From contig NC_084772.1 in the NCBI RefSeq assembly GCF_028858725.1, positions 12,283,048 to 12,347,047 of the forward strand: a DNA stretch of 64,000 nt. The letters run 5' to 3'. A program made the position numbers and the translations under genes. How positions within the stretch are numbered: position 1 is the first letter of the stretch; each line of letters opens with the position of its first letter. The notes under the pieces are model-generated. The model saw only the letters and a list, made by a program, of their open reading frames with translations, did not search any database and was not told the DNA's origin. Of this stretch, positions 1 through 12,600 are shown piece by piece. The DNA comes from Colius striatus. Taxonomy: Eukaryota > Chordata > Aves > Coliiformes > Coliidae.

Positions 1-1070
1 GAAGTCCAGGATGAAGTATGGACACTGCCTTCAAAAAGGACAGCTGTGATCTTTTACACAGACTCCTCCCCTGACTGTTGTAGCACTGAAGATGACTTGC
101 TGCTTCTGGGAAAGAGCCACGTGGTGCAGATCTCAGGGACTTGTCTCCTCACTGTCAGTTCTGAATTATCAAGACTGGGCCACTACATGTAGTGTCCCCT
201 CACAATGGGGTCTTTGCCAGTAAGGGCTTGCAGGCAGTTTAATGGATCTGTCTCAAGAGCCAAAAAAAAAAAGATCGTGTGGGGATTTCTGGAAAGATCT
301 AAGACTTTTGTCTTTTTCACACTTTGCAGAAATCTGATGTACATTTAGTTCATCTAGTTCAGGAGTGTCTCACTCTCTGTGGCCTAACCTTGATTATGCA
401 AGGTGACAGCATGGGAAAATTGATCTGTCACTTCCCATCAATAGTTCTGCTACAATTAAACCAAAATAATTTGGGTAAATTCTGATAATACGGACAGATT
501 TTGGAGGGAGAACAGATAAACCTCAGAGAGGGGCACCAGCCCTGGTCAGAGAACTGCAAAATTGAAGGATCAGATAGAACCAGTGAGAGTGAGGAGACAT
601 GAGACAATATGTGTATCCTGGGACCAGAAGATTTTGAGTTTGTAGCATTGAAGGCTCTTCTTTCAAAGAATGGGCAGTCTCAGTAGGTAACTGAGCTTTA
701 GGCATCTTCTTCATCAATTGTGGTGAAGTTTGAAAGATGAGGGAGAAAGAAGGAGCTTGTAAGATTAAGGGTGAGGAATTCAGATGAATGATATGGAGGG
801 GCATACATCCAGCATAAAGAGACTGAAGAATATCTGAAAGGCAAATAAATAAGAGATTGGAAAGAACAAGTTTCGAGAGAGCACAAGGGTTACAGGAAGC
901 ACAAGGACTGTTGAAGGATGCAACGCAGGGCAGCTTAAAGGGCTCAAAGTACATAAAAAAAGACTTGGCTCCAGAAATCTGGAGATGGTTGGCGGCTGGG
1001 AGAGTACTCAGGGGAAATATTGTATGTGCTTACCCTGTGCTCATACTTTTCCCCAGGCATTTTGCTTTTG
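1..1070. other. Intergenic, nothing recognised
   Basis: Unique-looking sequence. The longest open frame (523-954, minus, 143 residues) has no recognisable domain and is Cys/Leu/Ser-rich, as in random frames. No repeat family was identified. Confidence 0.6.
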
Positions 1071-1137
1071 CCCACTATTGGAGACAGGAGCTAGATGGAC
1101 CTTTGGCCTGGCCCAGTGTGACTGCTCTTATGTTCTT
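1071..1137 (+). mobile_element. Ancient CR1/L3-type LINE 3' end fragment
   Basis: CACTATTGGAGACAGGAGCT, AGATGGACCTTTGGCCTGGC and CCAGTGTGACTGCTCTTATG follow the 3' tail known from reptile CR1-group LINEs (CTAGATGGACCTTTGGTCTGACCCAGTATGGC...TTCTTATGTTC). It is a different and older subfamily from the copy at 41008-41355. Confidence 0.7.
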
Positions 1138-1913
1138 GTGCTCTCGTGTTGTGAAAGAGTTGGAGTCCTTGTGGTAAGTCTTGCCTTCTTTAGCAGAAGC
1201 TGCAGGACAAACCGCACTTATCGCAGCGCCATTGCTGAGTCAGGCACAGAAGGGTTCTTGCTGACATTCCTCATTGCTTTGCGCACAACAGACTGAGCAT
1301 ATTGTGAGAAGATGTGTTTCCCCAAAACAACTGGTCTCTTCACCAAGATGGCTTTTACATAGGTACAGCAAATTGTTGCTAATGTTCCTGTCTCCTGCAG
1401 CCTGGCTGCTCCAGCTCCAGGCTACGGAAGGGTGGCAGCAGCAGCTTTCTGTCTCACAGCTTTTGTTGCTGTTTTGAGGCCAGGCTGTTGGGTTGTCTGC
1501 CTGGGGAGTGTCTCCTGGGGCATTCCCCTCACCTCTGGCTCACTGCAACTTCGTAGCCTCCATACTTCAGGCTGTTGCCCACAATGTGCTTGTGAGACTG
1601 CTGTTGTTTCTGGAGGAGATGGAGGGGTTGGTGGATCCCATTGTTCGTCTCTCTTGGCTAGCATCTCAGTGCCTGGTGACAGAAGAGTTTTCTGAGTCTC
1701 CTCTCTGGACCTTTTGGCTGTCTCACTCTTCCCCCACTTCTTTGACTTGGTACTCTGGACTCTCTTGAGGTTGCAGTTATCTCCCATGAATTGTGCTATC
1801 CTGTTTTGGAAGGAGGGACCTTCATTTTTCCAAGAAAACTGTGGCAGCTTTTAAAAATAAGTATCTCCCAAGGAGGAGAAGGTACCGCTAGAATTTCTTG
1901 GTAGCCACACTCA

Positions 1914-2121
1914 CCTTCTTTTCTTCTTTTCTTCTTTTCTTCTTTTCTTCTTTTCTTCTTTTCTTCTTTTCTTCTTTTCTTCTTTTCTTCTTTTCTTCTT
2001 TTCTTCTTTTCTTCTTTTCTTCTTTTCTTCTTTTCTTCTTTTCTTCTTTTCTTCTTTTCTTCTTTTCTTCTTTTCCTCTTTTCTTCTTTTCTTCTTTTCT
2101 TTCTTTTCTTTCTTTTTTCTT
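1914..2121. repeat. (TTTTCTTC)n pyrimidine tract, about 22 copies
   Basis: All 208 bases are C or T on the plus strand. Most of it is an 8-base unit TTTTCTTC repeated in exact register, with one variant (TTTTCCTC) near 2070-2080 and a degenerate tail of CTTTCTTTTC type. The unit has mirror symmetry, so it can form intramolecular triplex DNA (H-DNA). It gives an apparent Phe/Ser/Leu reading frame that is not a gene. Confidence 0.97.
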
Positions 2122-3798
2122 GTCCTTATTTATTCATTCCCATGGTGAGAATGACAGTATTTCTATCTATTAACAGGTAGGAAGGAGGAGAATCTCCTTT
2201 CTGAGTAAATGGGAGGACAGAGAAGGTCAGAGCAGTGTTTATACACATGCAATTTCTCATGCAGTGTATGCATACATATGCACGTGAACTACATATATCA
2301 ACAGTACTTTTTAAATAAGGTCAACATTTTTCTCTGCAAAGCCCAGACCCCACTTAGGGGAGAAACAAGCCTTGCCAATAACTGGATTCAATTTATAAGA
2401 AACTAGGTGGAAATAATGATGAGGAAATGAGAAAAATAAGCTTTTGATGAAATAATTAATGACTAGTTGTGACACAATCTCACAGCAGCAATCCAAGGCT
2501 CAGGGAGATCAGAGAAGCCCATCCGCTGCCAGACAATGCTTACCAGGCAAAGCCAAGTAGCCTCCTGTTTGCAATTTAAAATCATAACCATATACACAAA
2601 CTACAGTTAGTGGCAGCTCGTTGAAATTCTGCCCTAGCAGAGTAACAGAACTCCCTTCGCTTTGCATCTGAAGGAGGAACGGACCAGCAGGTTCCAAGCA
2701 GTTACGTAGTGGGTAAGACAGGTCCAACTCTAAAGCAACTGAAGCCAGGAAATGAACGTTTCAACATGTGTGAATTATTCTGCTGCCACCAAACTGAACA
2801 GAGCTCTGCTGCTCACAGATCTGGTCCAAAAGACTGAAACCAGTGATGCGTAGCTAGGGATGCCTGGGTAAGGAAGGGACTTCTGAAGTCTGCAGAAGGT
2901 GCAAAGGAAAAGCAAGCCTTTCATCAGCAGGCCTGAGTCGGCTATCATCAAGTTCTCAGCCCCCTCAGCAATATTTTTTGCAAACCCATAAGTGGACAAA
3001 GTTGAAAAACTCTTGGTCCGAAATATTCTTTGCAGAAGGCTTAATTCTGCCCCCAGAGCCAATGTTGCTAATGTCTACCACACAGAGCTGCATGTGAGCC
3101 TTTGGCAGTTGGTTGGTTCAGCCTAGGAGTCATTTTTTAAGGAAATCCCCCCATTTTCCCCACTCACCTGATGTTGTTGGCACTGTAACAAGGTCTCAGT
3201 GCTCTACCTGACAGCAAACTGGCAGAGGCGCTCCAGGAATGCACCAAATCATCTCCAACTGCTAGTGAGGATGTTCCGTCCACATAGCCAGGACACAGGT
3301 AGTCTGAAACCCCTGAAATCGCCGTCATTACAGATACAAGGGTGGCCACATCATGTATTTCACAGCACAGTCTGCTGCTTTGTAAGGCATTACCTGCCAG
3401 TGCTAGCAAAGCTGCTGCCACCACCCTTTGCTCTGTGTCTGAGTCAAAGGCAGGCTGATTGTAGAGGCACAGAGCCACCATCTCTGTGCTGAGCTCTGGG
3501 GTTAGCTCCCTGCTCTGGACTGCTCTGCATGTCTACTGTCCCAAGCAGATTAGTGGGGGAAGGCATGATGGGAGACAGTCCACTCTTAATCGCTTCCAGA
3601 GGTCCTTGTTTCCAGCTTGGTCAAGGCACTGCTGAGTCATTTCATGCAGAATGAGTTATGGCTGTGTTTAAAACCTCTTTATTACCCTTCGGTAATCCAG
3701 AGATCAATCTTGCATTTTTAATGTTGGTCTTCTAAAGGGCAGATTTATATGTAAAACACTTTACACTTTGGTTTCCTCCTAAATAATAAGTAACATTG

Positions 3799-3852
3799 TT
3801 GCTCTGAGTGCTTTATGACATTAGCTAACTAGTCCTGACAACACCCTGGTTT
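3799..3852 (-). mobile_element. MIR/CORE-SINE-like relic, 3' part
   Basis: GCTCTGAGTGCTTTATGACA, then TTAGCTAACTAGTCCTGACA and ACACCCTG, matches the 'CAAAGCACTTTACAAACATTA...CCTCACAACACCC' block (reverse orientation). Confidence 0.6.
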
Positions 3853-6574
3853 TCCATATGCACAGCAGAGAGCTTGGATGAGCTTCTTAAGTCTGGTGTT
3901 TTCAATTCTCACGATTTTATTGAGAGTCTAGGGTGGGCTTTTTCTTAAAGTCTCAGCTCCTGGAAGCACACGGTCACATGGCTCTCTTACTTTTAATTTT
4001 TTTAAACAATAAATTTCTAATTCTTCCAGTTGCAGGGAAGAGCCTGAAAATGTGATCCAAATGCACTGCGAGGCTCAGAGACCAGATGCCAAACAACAAG
4101 AAGCCAAACCATGTTGCCATTTTTAAATCTCTCAGTTTTAGGGCAATCTAAGCATGCTCTAGGTCTTTACCCAGGTTTTCTGAGCATGAAGGGGCTTAGC
4201 ACTAAGTAAAGCTTCGCATTACAAAGAGGCCAAGGCAGATAAAGTCTTCAGGGATGACAATATTCTCTGTCTCCCCTCACTTGCTTGTTTCTCGATTCTT
4301 GTCCTGCATATGCATTGCTTTCCACATTGTGAATCGTCACGTTCCTCACAGTGGTAAAGAAAAGCACACAAATAAATCTTTGCTGCAATGGAGAAAAATT
4401 TAAATCAAATCAAATTTTTGCAGACAAATAAGATCAAGGTTTTAAACTCTTCCATCTGTTACTGTGTGCTTGTAGAGTGCAATGTGCAGCAGATGAGGGC
4501 ACATGGTTCGTGACTCTCAAGGCTACTGTAACACAAACCCCCTCACTGCTGCGGATGCTACTGCTGCTGCTAATGAAATAGAATTGGTCATTGTTAAGTA
4601 GAATTTATAGTTGTGATCATCTGCTTAGAAAGGTGCAAGAAAGTGTGCAGTAGGCTTTCCTTGCACTGTGGCTCTGCAAAGCAGGTATTTCCATACTGTA
4701 AAAAGCAGCCGCATGACAAAAAGTGATCAAACATATTGGTTTTGTGTCACGGATTTTGTGTTTCTTCTACTTCCATTTTGGTTCGATACTGACCCATTTA
4801 ATTTCTCCCATTATTTTCTGCTGACTGCGTCACAGTTTAGAGAACACAGCTGAATGACTGTGGGCCAGCAGTTTAGATCTGTCTCAGAAGGTTTTTAGTC
4901 CTGTATAAGACTTGCTGCTCTAAGAGTGCTGTTGCTATTTAATTTATACGTTCCGGGTGGGAATCTAATACTATTTTAATTACTCAGTGAATGTATTAAT
5001 CCTTTAGCTTTTAGAAAATCTCTGTTAAAGTCCACAGCTTCCCTGAAGCAAATATTTCCCAGCCTGCTAGATCATAGTGATACAAGATTGCCTTGATATT
5101 CATTATAAAGCATACTTTTCTTCATTTTCTCCCATGGCTTTCAGACAAGTATTTTTGTGGCTCCCTGAACAAAACCCTTGTCCCTCTCGGTTGGATAGTT
5201 GCCTCCCTCTCACTTCTGCTCAGCCAAACAGTCTTCTTTTCTTTTAATCATTTTAATCATGTTTGCTGCTTCTTAAACCATTCTCTGTTTGCTCACATGT
5301 TTACACACTGAGTAGGGAAAAAAAAAGTATTCCAGGCAGAATCAAAAGACGCAGTGGTTTCCATCTTGTGGTGCACAGTTAATATATTACCGCACCTTCC
5401 CATGTCAGGCTGCCAGCAGAAGCCACGGAGGAGCTCTCCCTGCCAGCCACGTGGAGCTCTGCCATAATCTGGCTGGTGTACGAGCTGATGGGAGGGCCAA
5501 TTGCTTCTTTCAAGCGTTGACCACAAACTCATTTAGACAGGTTTTGTCTAAGAATCTAGGGATTCCTGTACTGCAATCTTCCTGGGACCAGTTCTCTGCC
5601 CACTTCCCTTAGAATAAATCTGCCTGAGTGAGGTTGCTCTAATTTTGCAAATCTTTATTTTTGTTTCAGGTTGGAGAGTTCAAAGGCAGACAACCCTGGT
5701 TTACGTTTGCTCTTGTCAAAGGCAGTCCATGCTACGGGCAGAGCAGAGCAAGATCAACACAAAGTGCTTCTGGCAGTTCCCTTCAGAAATACTAACAGAG
5801 CAACCGTGTAAGAGAGCAACCACAGCATCTAAAGGGAACTTTTCTAAAGGCAGGAGCAGAGGCATGCTGGAAAAGGAAGAACCTTAATATGTGAGTAAAA
5901 TTTAATGAATTATTCTAAAATGGCCGTACTGAAATGCTACACTAAGGACACTGACCAAGACTCCAGTTGATGAAATTGCTAATAACAAATAAGTGGATTA
6001 CTGTGAAGCACATAAGAACTGCTAAAGGGTTATTTCCAGCAGGGAGCTGACTCCCTGTTAGACCATTTTCTCTCCACTTCCTACAGCAACAAGAGGTCCC
6101 CTTCCAAGATGGAAGAGTTGCTGTTGTGCTGAGCTGTGGTAATGTGATGAGTGCCACAGCAGTGCCTTTGCAAAGCCAACCTCCGAGCAGGAAGCAAGCT
6201 AATGTCTTTCTTGGACACTACAAGGCAAGAAGGGAATGAATTTATATAGGAATTGTTTAACATTAAAATTAAGTATCTAATCAGATGGGCATTTTTTTCA
6301 ACATGCATTCTAGTGGAGAAGGAAAGATGGGATATTAAGTCAAATGGCTGTGGTTACATCATGTGGAGTGTTAACAAGTTTATGAACTGCTAGATAAATG
6401 TTGATATAGATGAGATGAATGATCACTCATTTTTATATTTGAATGTTCTGTAAGGGGTGCAGATTGAAAGACCAGTGGATGGAAATGTTCTTCTCCAGGC
6501 CCAGACAAGCATTCAGTCTTTCAAGAAGGAAATACAAAGGGGAAGGCTCAGCTGGAGGCAGGGCTGGTGCTTAG

Positions 6575-6640
6575 CTGCCTGCTTCCTAACTTTAGGCCTC
6601 AGTTGCCTGTATAAAATGGAGGATAATGACACTTCCATAT
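6575..6640 (+). mobile_element. MIR/CORE-SINE-like relic
   Basis: TAGGCCTCAGTTGCCTGTAT, then AAAATGGAGGATAATGACAC, matches the 'TGCCTCAGTTTCCCCATCTGTAAAATGGGGATAATGA' block of old amniote SINEs in plus orientation. Confidence 0.6.
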
Positions 6641-7893
6641 CACACAGAGTTTCTAAAGAGAACTATATTAAGGGGTATGGGATGCATGGGCAAACTAGTA
6701 AAGGAGGTGGTTTGTATGTACAAGGTAAACAGCTCACTCAATAGGGTAATGATTCCAGACAATATCTTGCTGAACTGGGGCATGGGAAAGGGACACGTAT
6801 GGTACTGATTCAACTGGCTTCGCTCCTCTGTGTCATTCCTTGATAGATTTACCACGTAATTTTGGGTTTTCCCCTCTCCAGTCCTTCAGAGAGTGATTCT
6901 TGTTGTGATGATTTAACACGCACCTCACAATAGAGCAACTCAAGGGAGCATATTGAAAGATTTATGTTGCTGATTCTGCAACAAATGCATCAAGTGCCAA
7001 ATGTGCTTCCTGTGTTATGCTGAGACGGTCAAAGGCATCTTAGTGAAAGACAAGGACAGCTCAGAGTCATACCTGGGCATGAGTTTGATCCACTGCATTT
7101 CACACACTTCTATGTACCACAGACGCAGTTTGTTTCACTTACAGCTTTACTCCTCTGACAACTATTGAGGCAGTTTAAATAAGCTGAGCTGCAGTGTTTG
7201 GACATTGACCTGCTTTTTACATGTTTGTTTAGTGAAACTGCCGCATAACTGAACCAGCAGAGCCAGAAGTTATAAACAAACTTTAACTGCAGAATGTGTT
7301 TAGCTTTCACCTTGACACAAAGCCTTTGCTTTCTAGAGGAGCAGGGACACTCTCCACAGTACATCAGCACAGTGCACATCAACTCCCCTCCATTAAAACA
7401 CGGCTAGAAAAAGGCAGGAAAAAAACCATGGCATGCAGAGTTGGGGTTTTTCTGAACAGTGTGTGACTAACTTACCATCTTTCTATGTTAATTCATTTCA
7501 GTATTAGACTGCTCCATACCTTTGTGATATATAAAGCTGCTGTGAACAGATTGGCCTATGATCTCATTTATGTCATTGTAAATCCAAAGTAACTCCCTTG
7601 AAAACAGCACTTACGGTAGATCTCCATCAGCGTCCCTAATAATTAAATTTGTCCTGTGGTAGGTTCTTGTTCCTTATACATGAAAGTGCAAGTCATCTTG
7701 TTTGGAATGTGTGATTTTTTTTTTTTTGGAGGCAGAATTATTTGCTAAGGCTGTAAATATTTCAGTCCATCTAAATGTTCTAAAATAGAAATTCTGTTCT
7801 GTTGAATATTTTAATCTGAACAGACAGCACCTACCTTGAAAATGTAATATAAAGCTTATAATCTCTAGTTTAAACTATTAAAACCAATTCAAC

Positions 7894-8457
7894 TGTCATG
7901 ATTTAACTCCAACCAATGAAGTCCCACACAGCTGCTCACTCACTCCTTGCAGTGGGTCTTAGAAGAGAATAGGAAGGTTAATAATGAGAATACTCATCAG
8001 TTAAGGTAAAGACAGTTTAACAGGTAAAGCAAAAGCTACATACACAAGCAAAGCAAACCAAGGAATTCATTCCCCACTTTCCTTGGGCAGGCCAGGTGTT
8101 CAGCCATCCCCAGGACAGCAGGGCTCCATCATATGTAACCTCTACTTGGGAAGGCAAATGCTGTCATATCCCTCTACTTCCTCCTCCTTCCCCCAGCTTC
8201 ACATGCTGAGCATGATGCCATATGCTCTGGGGTATCCCTTGGGTCACTTGGAGTCTCTCGTGTCCCCTCCCAGCTCCCTGTGCGCCCCTGGCCTTGTGCT
8301 GGTGGGGTGAGAAGCAGAAAAGGCCTTTGCTCTGTGCAAGTGCTGCTCAGCAATAAGCAAAACATCACTCAACACAGTTTCCAGCGCAAATCCCAAACGT
8401 AGCTCCATATCAACTACTGTGAAAGGAATTAACTCTACCCGAGCCAAAACCAGCACA
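7894..8457 (-). mobile_element. Endogenous retrovirus solo LTR (bird-type)
   Basis: About 564 bases from TGTCATGATTTAACTCCAAC to ACCAGCACA at the plus-strand right edge. Diagnostic blocks include CACACAGCTGCTCACTCACT, AAGACAGTTTAACAGG, GGTGTTCAGCCATCCCCAGG, GCTGAGCATGATGCCATATG, GCAGAAAAGGCCTTTGCTCT and GAGCCAAAACCAGCACA, all typical of a widespread bird LTR. The minus orientation is preferred because TTAAACTGTCTTTA then reads as the poly(A) region, but this is inferred. The ends are TG...CA-like; CAAC flanks both sides (7890-7893 and 8459-8462), a possible worn target duplication. No internal viral genes and no second LTR lie nearby, so it is a solo LTR from recombination. Confidence 0.85.
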
Positions 8458-11400
8458 CCAACTAAAACTGGACTTAGGGAAATAGTTATCAATTATCAAA
8501 ATAGGTGTCAGTTCTGTGGTCTATGGCAAATAAGTGGCAGCTGTAACTGAATGACTGATATCAATAGCAGGAAATTGCCACCATCGACTGTACAACGTTA
8601 GCAGTGCCTTTCAGGTATGTCTTTCAGAAACTTGTGGAAGTTTCTTGTGACATGGAGGAGCTTTCAATGTTGAGATTTCTGCTTGGACAAATAGACAAAT
8701 CTTTAAAACTATACGTTTGCACTGGTAAATTCATTCACGGACATTTTTCCTACAGGGATTTCCTGCAGGGGAGCTATTATGCGTGCTCTACCCTGAAACT
8801 TGAGCTAGCCAGAAAATGGAAATTGTGTTTCACAGATGATTTTGAGATTTTGAAATTTGTTTTCATTCCAATTCAGAACAAAACCTCAAAATGTTGAAAT
8901 TCTCCACAAAGGAAAATTCCACAAAAATAAATAGTTTGGGCTTATTTAGATCATTATAACTTCAAAAAAATGCATATATTATATGAAATAAAAAAATCTG
9001 ATTGTTTGATTCAAACAACTGTTGGTATTCCCCTCCCCCCAAAAAGCTGGGAAAATTAATAGTTTCACAAAGCATTTTGATTGTGACAGAATGACATTTC
9101 TGAAGGAAAACTACTCCATGAAATAACTTTCCATCTGAAGTTCATTAGAGTTCCTATTGCCATGTTATCCAGACCTTTTGCTGTAATGCAAAAGCTCTAC
9201 AAACAGCCTGGCACCAGAACTGTAGTCCATAATGCAGCTTCTTGTGGGCTTCTTATTGCTTGTTTGTGCTATGGCAAGACCTAGAAGTTCCACAGCGATG
9301 TTTCTTTCTCCTTGGCAAAGTGTAAGCAGGAAGAAAAGAGCACTCTTTCTGAAGAGAGCTCTCAAGGTGAGAGAATTGGTTTGAAACTGATTTTGCTGCC
9401 ACCAATCCCCCCAGCACAACAAAGCCTCTCCCTGGCAGGGGAGCAAGCAAGCAAACCAGCATTCGACACCAACACTGACTCTTACCATTGAAAGGAAATG
9501 ACCCACAGGAGGAAATGTGCTGCTTCTCTGTCACTAACAGGGCAAAGTCAGTGGTGAATAGATTCTAGGACACTGTAACAAATAGAAGTGTCAAGAGTGT
9601 GTATCCCAGAGCTCAAAAAAAGACAGTGGTGGCACAATCTCAATGCCTCTGCTGAACTTTGGAAGACTTGTGCAGTTCCATGGTTGCCTGGACAGAAGGG
9701 AGCTTCATTATTTTATACATGTTGAAGTATGAATTATTTGACACCATGAACAGATGGAGAATGTCTCTCTAACTGAAGACTACCCAAAGAGGAACTTTAG
9801 ATAATACAGTAAACCTTGACCATAGTGCATTGCATCAGTACAGCAGCAAGGGAGAGAGAAGCAATGAAGATTGCACTGTATGCAGTGCAAAGGCAGTGAA
9901 GACAAATACCCACCTGCTTAGGGGCCTGGACAAAATGGATGGAGCTAAAAGACTATGGATGCTGCTGCCTCTTTGCTTCTGATAAGCCAAATGTATTTGG
10001 TGTGTGTCCTGGGCAACGACAGTGGCAGGTGATGAGGTTATTGGATGACAAACCTGGTCTCACAGGTCTAGTGAGATTCTTGTCCTGCTGTGCTGTGCCC
10101 AACTAGGAGGAGCAGCATTTGGGTCTCTATTTTATGTACACAAAGCCAGCATATTGTCTGTAAGTGAGATGTTTGGGCTTGTAGTGTAATTCTGGAATAT
10201 GTTTTTCTCCTTGGGATGTTTCTGAACTGCAGTCAGCGTGTTCCCCACCAGAAAGTGACACGTAGGAGCAACCCTCTCTTGTTGAAAACTTAGTAGAATC
10301 TCTGTACAATATTATGGTCACCAAACTATGGCTAATCCTAATTGGTTGCATGTGGGATTGCTTGCTTTAATATAAGGAACTGAATGCACTGAAGATGTTG
10401 TGGAAAAGATAAAATAAGGTCAGATAAAAGGCCAAGAGAGCAACTATAATTGTATCACTTCAGTGGAAGGGCTTCTGCCAGCTACGAGCTGTGGCTGTGA
10501 GTTCTGGTTGGTTGTATGGAGATGCCTTTGCAGGGCCCACTCTTGACAGCCACATCTATCCTCTCATGGAAACATCATGGTCCAGGCACCTGCATGTCTT
10601 CAGCTTGAGATGGAGCAAATTATTCAGTGTAAAAATCTCAAAACATTTCAGTCTACTAGGAAGTAAAAATCTCTCCTGAGGAATTTATAGGTTAAATATC
10701 TTAAACAATTGACAGAAACTCCATAAAAGCATCAGAAAAGAGGCACCAGCCTTCCTGGTAACCCTGCTACCCTCTCATTTCCTCAAAGACTGTTGCCACT
10801 CCAGAGCTATTGTCATCACATACCCCCACACCACCACCCCACCTGAAGGCCAGGAATTCACTGAATCGCAGAGAATCCATTTTATTCCAAAACCAAACCC
10901 TCAGGGTGTAGAGCCCTTTGGGCCTTGGACAGGACCTCATTTACCTTGGGAGCCTGCAGACATGTAACTGCACACACACTGTCAGGTGTGGATCCCTTTG
11001 AAGATCTCAGTGGAACCTTGTAGAATGTTTGTGCTCACGTGACAGGTCTCTTGGCAAAAAAAGATACCATGAACTTATTTTTCTATCAGCTAATTGTATC
11101 AGCTGTTCTTTATTGGTTTGCTGCCACTTACAGCGTGTAAAACAGCTCTGCTAAGTGTCCAAAAGCAGTGTGTGTCTCCAAGTCTGGAGCAAGGATGGTT
11201 TCAACGTTTCAGTGCAGAACTTCAGCAAAGGTCACAAAGGAAGAACAAAGCCTTGATCCTGCTGAGGGCACAGCTGAGAGAAGCTGCAATCTCTGCAGGG
11301 CTGCACATTACCTGGCCTAGGGCTTATACAAGATCTAATAAGCTTTTACAAGGCTTGACCAGCGCAATGAGAGATGCAAGATAGAGCTTACTAGACAACA

Positions 11401-12523
11401 CAAGATGTTGCCATTAGGCACGCAAAGGCAAAGGATCAACTCCCACATTTGGGCTTGGTCTCCATTTACATTTTTGCAGCCATAGCTACAATGGTCAGGA
11501 AAGGGAAAGGTAGCAAACCTCTAAGCAACGTAGCTATGCTGCCAAGAAGCCTTGTGTAAACAGACAAGTCTCCTTTGTGTTGTGCACCCCACTAGCAGAC
11601 TGGAGATGAATGCACAGGAGCCCGACTGAGCCTGTCGTTTCTAGGTGGCACCTTCAAGCCTGCCAGGGTGTCCCCAGCTGGGGCATGGCAAGGAAGAGGG
11701 GATGCCTTGAAAGCTGGAGCGGCACTGGGCACCCTCAGGAGGGAGCTTGCCTGCATCTCTGCTCCTGCCTCATCAGCAGTCACCAGTGAGGCTGCAAAGA
11801 GACAAGTGCAAGGTGCAAATGCAGAATCTTGACAGAGGTCAGGTTTGACCTCCACGACATTTCCAAAAGCTTTTGGGGCCCTTCTCATCTGTATGAAGGG
11901 CTCTGTGCCTGGCCCTGGACAGTTTAGGGCTGTCCCTGGTGGCTCTCCTGAGATATGCCTAAACACAAGCCCTGTAATTATGGTGCGTGTGTTAGCAAAT
12001 TAGACCAAACTGAGCCAAAGGCCCTTACCATGGTATTAGAGGATGCTGCATTGCATGCTTGCTTTCTGCAACTGCCTGGTCAGGGAGGACTGCCACAAAG
12101 GGAGAAGCTTGGCAGCATGTGGGGAGGGCAGCTGGCTGGTCACAGCATCTACATCCCTGCCTCAAGCCCTTCAAGGTCCAGGGAGATAAAGGTGGGAAAG
12201 ATTTAAACAGAAGTACTCGTGAGTTAATTAATGAGCACATTTTAAAGCCTTTTATTTCCTCAAATAACAGCGTGTATTTAGACACCTGTAAAAGGGCTAT
12301 GCCCACTTGGCACTCACCAGCCTGCAGAGGCTTATTAAGGACCTGCCTGGACTCCTGGCAGAGGCCAAGGCGGGTGCTGAGCACTCCAGAAATTCCTCTC
12401 TAGTTCCAATTCTGTTTGTTTTATTATCTTTGCAGAGCAAGCCATCCAAAAGCCGCCTTCTGAAGGGCTCCACGTTAAAAAACACCAAACACTCCATGGC
12501 ACTAAGTGGTGACTCAAACTGGT

Positions 12524-12600
12524 GTTATTTTTCCCTCATGAGACACTTGGGGAAGCTGAGGCAGCGTGGTTGGAGTGTCCCTGTGACTTGTGCTTGTGAC
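12524..12600 (-). mobile_element. MIR/CORE-SINE-like relic
   Basis: TTATTTTTCCCTCATGAGAC, then TTGGGGAAGCTGAGGCAG and later CTGTGACTTG, follows the order of the 'TTATCCCCATTTTACAGATGGGGAAACTGAGGC...GTGACTTG' body of old amniote SINEs (reverse orientation). Confidence 0.55.

Larger units (their letters stand above)
2122..7893. other. Intergenic, only SINE relics recognised
   Basis: Apart from the two SINE relics listed separately, I see no exon, RNA gene or recent transposon. AT-rich stretches lie at 3690-3850, 4360-4450, 4920-5000 and 7700-7870. Open frames are all below about 110 residues and have no family resemblance. Confidence 0.6.

Noticed and set aside
523-954. 143-residue minus-strand frame
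   Set aside because: No domain; Cys/Leu/Ser composition typical of a chance frame.
1914-2121. Possible CRISPR-like array
   Set aside because: The units are contiguous 8-mers with no spacers, and the genome is eukaryotic.
1898-2173. 91-residue Phe/Ser/Leu repeat protein
   Set aside because: It is the translation of the 8-base pyrimidine repeat (24 bases give 8 residues) and not a gene.
8083-8492. Frames of 64-82 residues on both strands
   Set aside because: They lie inside the LTR and reflect noncoding LTR sequence.
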